From the NCBI GenBank assembly GCA_902495985.1, contig CABUZF010000038.1, positions 1-8,717 of the forward strand: a stretch of 8,717 nt of DNA. The letters are read 5' to 3'. Of this stretch, positions 6,141-8,717 are shown in pieces (within the stretch, counting starts at the first letter, position 1; each line of letters opens with the position of its first letter). The position numbers were made by a program, and so were the translations under genes. Source of the stretch: an uncultured Collinsella sp. GTDB taxonomy: Bacteria; Actinomycetota; Coriobacteriia; Coriobacteriales; Coriobacteriaceae. Under the pieces are notes generated by a model. The model ran no database searches, had not been told where the DNA came from, and saw only the letters and a list, made by a program, of their open reading frames with translations.

Positions 6141-7079
6141 ATGCTGTTGTCCGGTATCATCGCCGCCCTTACCAGCCTTTTGATTCCCATCATCATTCTG
6201 TTGCTGCTGCTTCCCAACGCCTGCTATGTCGTTGAACAACAGCATGCCGTGATCATCGAACGTCTGGGCAAGTTTAACCGCATCGTCAACGCGGGCTTCC
6301 ACATGAAGGTGCCCGTGATCGACCGCAAGGCCGCTACGGTGAGTCTGCGCACCATGAAAAACGGTTTTGGCATCGACGTTAAGACCCAGGACAACGTGAC
6401 CATCGGCCTTGAGGTCTCTGCTCAGTACCACGTGAGCTATGACATGGGCGCCGGCCCGGCAGATTCGGGCATCTACAAGAGCTACTACATGCTGCAGGAG
6501 CCCGTCGACCAGATGCGCGATTTCATCACCGATGCCCTGCGCTCTTCCATCCCTGTCTACACGCTCGATGAGGTCTTTGCCAAGAAGGATGACATCGCCA
6601 AGGACGTTAATGCCACCGTGTCCGAGCAGATGGCTGCCTACGGCTTCACCCTCGTATCGACACTCATCACCAAGATCGCGCTGCCGACCGAGGTCGAGAA
6701 CTCCATGAACGACATCAACGCTGCCCAGCGCAAGCGCGCTGCTGCGCAGGAGCTCGCCGAGGCTGACCGCATCAAACGTGTCACCGAGGCGACCGCCGAG
6801 GCCGAGGCAATGGAAAAGGCGGGCGAGGGCATCGCCAACCAGCGCAAGGCCATCGCGCTGGGTATCAAAGATTCGCTCGAGATCATCCAGGAGACGGGTG
6901 TCGGCAATGACGAGGCCAACCAACTGTTCATGTTTACGCAGTGGTCCGAGATGATGACGGAGTTTGCTCGCACGGGTAAAACCTCGACGGTCGTGCTGCC
7001 GAGCGACTTCTCGCAGTCGGCCTCTATGTTCGAGCAGATGCTGACCGCCGGCAAAGTTCAAAACGATTCGAAGGAGTAG
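6141..7079 (+). CDS. SPFH/band 7 (stomatin-like) membrane protein
   Basis: A 312-residue protein with one N-terminal membrane helix (about 6-24, IIAALTSLLIPIIILLLLL) and no cleavage site, then an SPFH/band 7 domain (about 27-190) beginning YVVEQQHAVIIERLGKFNRI. After that comes an Ala/Glu/Arg-rich coiled-coil segment (NDINAAQRKRAAAQELAEADR onward) and a short C-terminal tail with TSTVVLPSD. This is the architecture of stomatin/QmcA/HIR-type proteins, which oligomerise on membranes as scaffolds for microdomains and often modulate proteases (family knowledge). The NfeD-type partner often encoded beside such genes is absent. rlmH begins six bases after its stop, so both probably share a transcript from the promoter near 6080-6108. 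The specific client is unknown. Confidence 0.88.
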   Translation: MLLSGIIAALTSLLIPIIILLLLLPNACYVVEQQHAVIIERLGKFNRIVNAGFHMKVPVIDRKAATVSLRTMKNGFGIDVKTQDNVTIGLEVSAQYHVSYDMGAGPADSGIYKSYYMLQEPVDQMRDFITDALRSSIPVYTLDEVFAKKDDIAKDVNATVSEQMAAYGFTLVSTLITKIALPTEVENSMNDINAAQRKRAAAQELAEADRIKRVTEATAEAEAMEKAGEGIANQRKAIALGIKDSLEIIQETGVGNDEANQLFMFTQWSEMMTEFARTGKTSTVVLPSDFSQSASMFEQMLTAGKVQNDSKE

Positions 7080-7085
7080 ACGCGC

Positions 7086-7556
7086 GTGAAATACACCGTC
7101 GTTTGCGTCGGTAAGCTCAAGGAGCGCTTTTGGAAGGACGCGTGCGCTGAGTACACCAAGCGCCTAGGTGCCTATGCCAAGGTCGATATCCGCGAGGTGG
7201 CCGATATCGACCCGGCTAAGGCGGGCGGTGTGGATGCCGCGCGTGACAAGGAGGGGGCGGCGATTCTTGCTGCCTTGCCGCCGAGAGCCCATGTGATTCT
7301 GCTGGCTATCGAGGGCAAGGAGCGTTCGAGTGAGGAGCTCTCGGCGAGGCTCGACGATCTTATGCTGCGAGGCAGCAGCGACATTGCCTTTGTAATCGGC
7401 GGTTCGGACGGCGTGAGTGATGAGGTACGCGCACGAGCCGACGAGATGCTCAGCTTTGGACGCATTACCTTGCCGCATAACCTGGCGCGCGTGGTGCTGC
7501 TAGAGCAGATTTACCGTGCCTGCAAGATCAGTCGTGGCGAGCCGTATCACAAATAG
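7086..7556 (+). CDS. rlmH: 23S rRNA (pseudouridine-1915-N3)-methyltransferase RlmH
   Basis: RlmH is a small SPOUT-family methyltransferase that acts as a homodimer on pseudouridine 1915 in helix 69 of assembled 70S ribosomes (family knowledge). The 156-residue length is normal. It begins KYTVVCVGKLKERFW, carries the S-adenosylmethionine-binding knot motif FVIGGSDG (102-109), and ends with the highly conserved LLEQIYRACKISRGEPYHK. The start is a GTG at 7086, supported by AAGGAG (7071-7076) nine bases upstream, which lies inside the last codons of the SPFH gene and suggests coupled translation. Confidence 0.97.
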   Translation: MKYTVVCVGKLKERFWKDACAEYTKRLGAYAKVDIREVADIDPAKAGGVDAARDKEGAAILAALPPRAHVILLAIEGKERSSEELSARLDDLMLRGSSDIAFVIGGSDGVSDEVRARADEMLSFGRITLPHNLARVVLLEQIYRACKISRGEPYHK

Positions 7557-7614
7557 GTCGGCAATACGAAACAATGGCGTGGGACAATACCTTTCGTTTT
7601 GAGGAATGTGTCTG

Positions 7615-7620
7615 AAAGGA
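7615..7620 (+). promoter_or_regulatory. Ribosome binding site that sets the proC start
   Basis: AAAGGA lies nine bases before the ATG at 7630. An earlier in-frame ATG at 7606 has only GAGG two bases away and would add eight residues before the nucleotide-binding MKIGFVGFG, which normally begins the protein. Confidence 0.6.
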
Positions 7621-7629
7621 CTATGCGAT

Positions 7630-8400
7630 ATGAAGATTGGATTTGTCGGTTTTGGCAATATGGCGAGCGCTATGGCCGATGGCTGGATCGCTGCCGGTGT
7701 AGCTGCGAGCGACATGTGCGCCTGCGCGGGTCGCTACGACGCACTGGTTGAGCGCTGCGAGGCGCGCGGCATGGTCGCCTGCCACGATGCCGCCGAGGTT
7801 GTCGCCGCATCCGATATCGTGGTCGCTGCGGTCAAACCGTACATGATCGAGAAGGTATTCGCCCCGCTCAAGGATGCTCTTGCCAAAAAGGTCGTTCTGT
7901 CGGTTGCCTGGACCTGGGACAGTGCCAAGTGGGAGCAGGTCCTGCCGGGCGTCGCGCATGTCTCGACGGTGCCCAACACACCGGTTTCGGTGGGCGAGGG
8001 CGTCATCGCTTGCGAGAAGGCTTCCACGCTTAGTGATGAGCAGAGCGCAGTGGTGCTTGATCTGCTTGGCGAGCTCGGTGCGGTGGTCGAGCTCGATACG
8101 AGCCTACTGTTTGTGGGCGGCACGGTGGGTGGTTGCGCTCCGGCATTTGTCGCTATGGCAATCGAGGCCCTGGGCGATGCGGCGGTCAAGCACGGTATCC
8201 CGCGTGCCGATGCCTATCGCATTGTGAGCCAGATGGTGCTGGGTACGGCAAAGCTGCAGCTTGCAACTGGCCAGCATCCTGCGGCGATGAAGGATGCCGT
8301 ATGCTCGCCCGGTGGTGCCACCATCAAGGGCGTCGTTGCGCTCGAGGACGCCGGCATGCGCAGCGCCCTGGTCAAGGCAATCGACGCAACTCTCCAGTAA
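7630..8400 (+). CDS. proC: Pyrroline-5-carboxylate reductase
   Basis: ProC catalyses the last step of proline synthesis, NAD(P)H-dependent reduction of 1-pyrroline-5-carboxylate, in the cytoplasm. The 256-residue protein opens with the Rossmann motif GFVGFGNM (4-11). It then shows AVKPYM (Lys69), VPNTPVSVGEG (114-124; usually MPNTP) and VGGTVGGCAPAFVAMAIEAL, the substrate and dimer region where GSGPAY is commoner. The signature VCSPGGATIKG follows at 224-234, close to the standard V-SPGGTT-G. Length is slightly below the usual 265-275. It stands 73 bases after rlmH with no clear promoter between; a weak hairpin (ACGAAA 7566-7571 with TTTCGT 7592-7597) lies in that gap. Its stop codon abuts an inverted repeat that acts as terminator. 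Confidence 0.95.
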   Translation: MKIGFVGFGNMASAMADGWIAAGVAASDMCACAGRYDALVERCEARGMVACHDAAEVVAASDIVVAAVKPYMIEKVFAPLKDALAKKVVLSVAWTWDSAKWEQVLPGVAHVSTVPNTPVSVGEGVIACEKASTLSDEQSAVVLDLLGELGAVVELDTSLLFVGGTVGGCAPAFVAMAIEALGDAAVKHGIPRADAYRIVSQMVLGTAKLQLATGQHPAAMKDAVCSPGGATIKGVVALEDAGMRSALVKAIDATLQ

Positions 8401-8440
8401 AACCTGCCATTTAGGGATAGGTTTATTTTGGCAGGTTTTT
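8399..8440 (+). terminator. Terminator of proC
   Basis: AAAACCTGCCA (8399-8409) pairs with TGGCAGGTTTT (8429-8439) across a 19-base loop, followed by T (8436-8440). The left arm begins inside the proC stop codon. The same bases are repeat unit A of the pair described separately. A competing small hairpin GCAGG-TTTTT-CCTGC (8431-8445) could form instead. Confidence 0.7.
8401..8439. repeat. REP-like repeat, unit A
   Basis: This 39-base unit matches the reverse complement of 8521-8559 at 33 of 39 bases; the first 31 match at 27, differing by TTT for AAA and T for C. It contains AGGTTTATTTTGG, and AACCTG...AGGTT arms that can fold alone. It is likely a dispersed palindromic repeat, possibly of the kind associated with REP transposases. 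Confidence 0.65.
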
Positions 8441-8465
8441 CCTGCGGTTTTGTCACATGTACGAA

Positions 8466-8506
8466 AAGCGCCCCGCAACTGGCTCAATTCCAGTTGCGGG
8501 GCGCTT
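8466..8506 (-). terminator. 17-bp perfect hairpin, terminator of the minus-strand gene
   Basis: AAGCGCCCCGCAACTGG (8466-8482) and CCAGTTGCGGGGCGCTT (8490-8506) are perfect complements around a seven-base loop. On the minus strand the stem ends in TTTT, giving an intrinsic terminator about 50 bases past that gene's stop. On the plus strand the T tract is poor, so it would mainly back up the proC terminator. Confidence 0.75.
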
Positions 8507-8520
8507 GCATTTGCCCAGAT

Positions 8521-8559
8521 AAAACCGACCAAAATAAACCTGTCCCTTTTTGGCAGGTT
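8521..8559. repeat. REP-like repeat, unit B (inverted copy of unit A)
   Basis: This is the inverted partner of 8401-8439. It includes CCAAAATAAACCTGTCCC and arms AACCTG (8537-8542) and CAGGTT (8554-8559) that fold as a local hairpin. Its end overlaps the stop codon of the minus-strand gene (8558-8560). Confidence 0.65.
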
Positions 8560-8717
8560 AGTCCCAGAAGCTGTCTTCCTCATCCTCGGACTTGGGCCCG
8601 CGGTCGACGTACATCTTATGGGTGCGCTTCTCCATTACAAAGGCAAGAATCGCAAATAACAGGATGCCGCCGGCGAAAAGGATGGCAAAACCGGTGCGGG
8701 TGCCAAACAAAAAGGAA
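8558..8717 (-). CDS. Partial small membrane protein (C-terminal end only)
   Basis: A minus-strand frame entering from the right edge, giving the last 52 residues before a TAA at 8558-8560. It starts SFLFGTRTGFAILFAG, includes one hydrophobic helix (about GFAILFAGGILLFAILAFVM), then a basic junction EKRTHK, and ends in an acidic tail SEDEEDSFWD. The positive residues after the helix suggest the tail is cytoplasmic. I recognise no family. Support for a real gene: no other frame covers this stretch, the residue composition is sensible, and a strong minus-strand terminator lies just downstream. It converges on proC. Confidence 0.65.
   Translation of the reverse strand, partial: SFLFGTRTGFAILFAGGILLFAILAFVMEKRTHKMYVDRGPKSEDEEDSFWD

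Noticed and set aside
6081..7061. 326-codon minus-strand frame over the SPFH gene
   Set aside because: It is antisense to a clear SPFH protein with its own ribosome site; no motif is recognised.
7566..7600. Weak hairpin with T run between rlmH and proC
   Set aside because: It has only six pairs, all but two A-T, across a 20-base loop; not good enough to call a terminator.

Overview
The window reads as ordinary, fairly high-GC chromosomal DNA of an actinobacterium. Codon use (mostly G/C third positions), strong AGGAGG-type ribosome sites, the MetRS type and the rsmI-metG-ksgA-tatD neighbourhood fit a Coriobacteriia member, perhaps a gut genus such as Collinsella. That placement is inference from gene content, not from a database match.

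Layout. 1-126: control region with a possible repressor operator and a -10 box. 127-1188: a cytoplasmic GH5 (exo-beta-1,3-glucanase-like) protein that keeps the nucleophile Glu but has lost the acid/base Glu. 1195-2073: rsmI, six bases downstream. 2143-3744: metG, followed by a strong terminator. 3855-5622: ksgA and tatD, overlapping by 11 bases. 5666-5752: tRNA-Leu(CAG) with its own promoter and terminator. 5842-6066: an AT-rich, non-genic element with 33-bp imperfect terminal inverted repeats. 6141-7079: a membrane-anchored SPFH/band 7 protein. 7086-7556: rlmH. 7630-8400: proC. 8401-8560: a compact convergent intergenic region made of two inverted REP-like units around a 17-bp perfect hairpin. 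8558-8717: the C-terminal end of a minus-strand gene for a small membrane protein.

Most genes are housekeeping and translation-centred: three rRNA methyltransferases (RsmI, KsgA, RlmH), methionyl-tRNA synthetase and a leucine tRNA, with TatD nuclease, proline synthesis (ProC) and an SPFH scaffold protein. All complete genes are on the plus strand. No phage, CRISPR or obvious defence genes were seen.

The least ordinary parts are the GH5 protein with its altered active site and two non-coding inverted-repeat structures. The 225-bp element after the tRNA carries a small open frame on each strand, each starting inside a terminal repeat. The 160-bp element after proC reaches into the stop codons of both flanking genes. 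Both look like members of dispersed repeat families, which a genome-wide search would settle.
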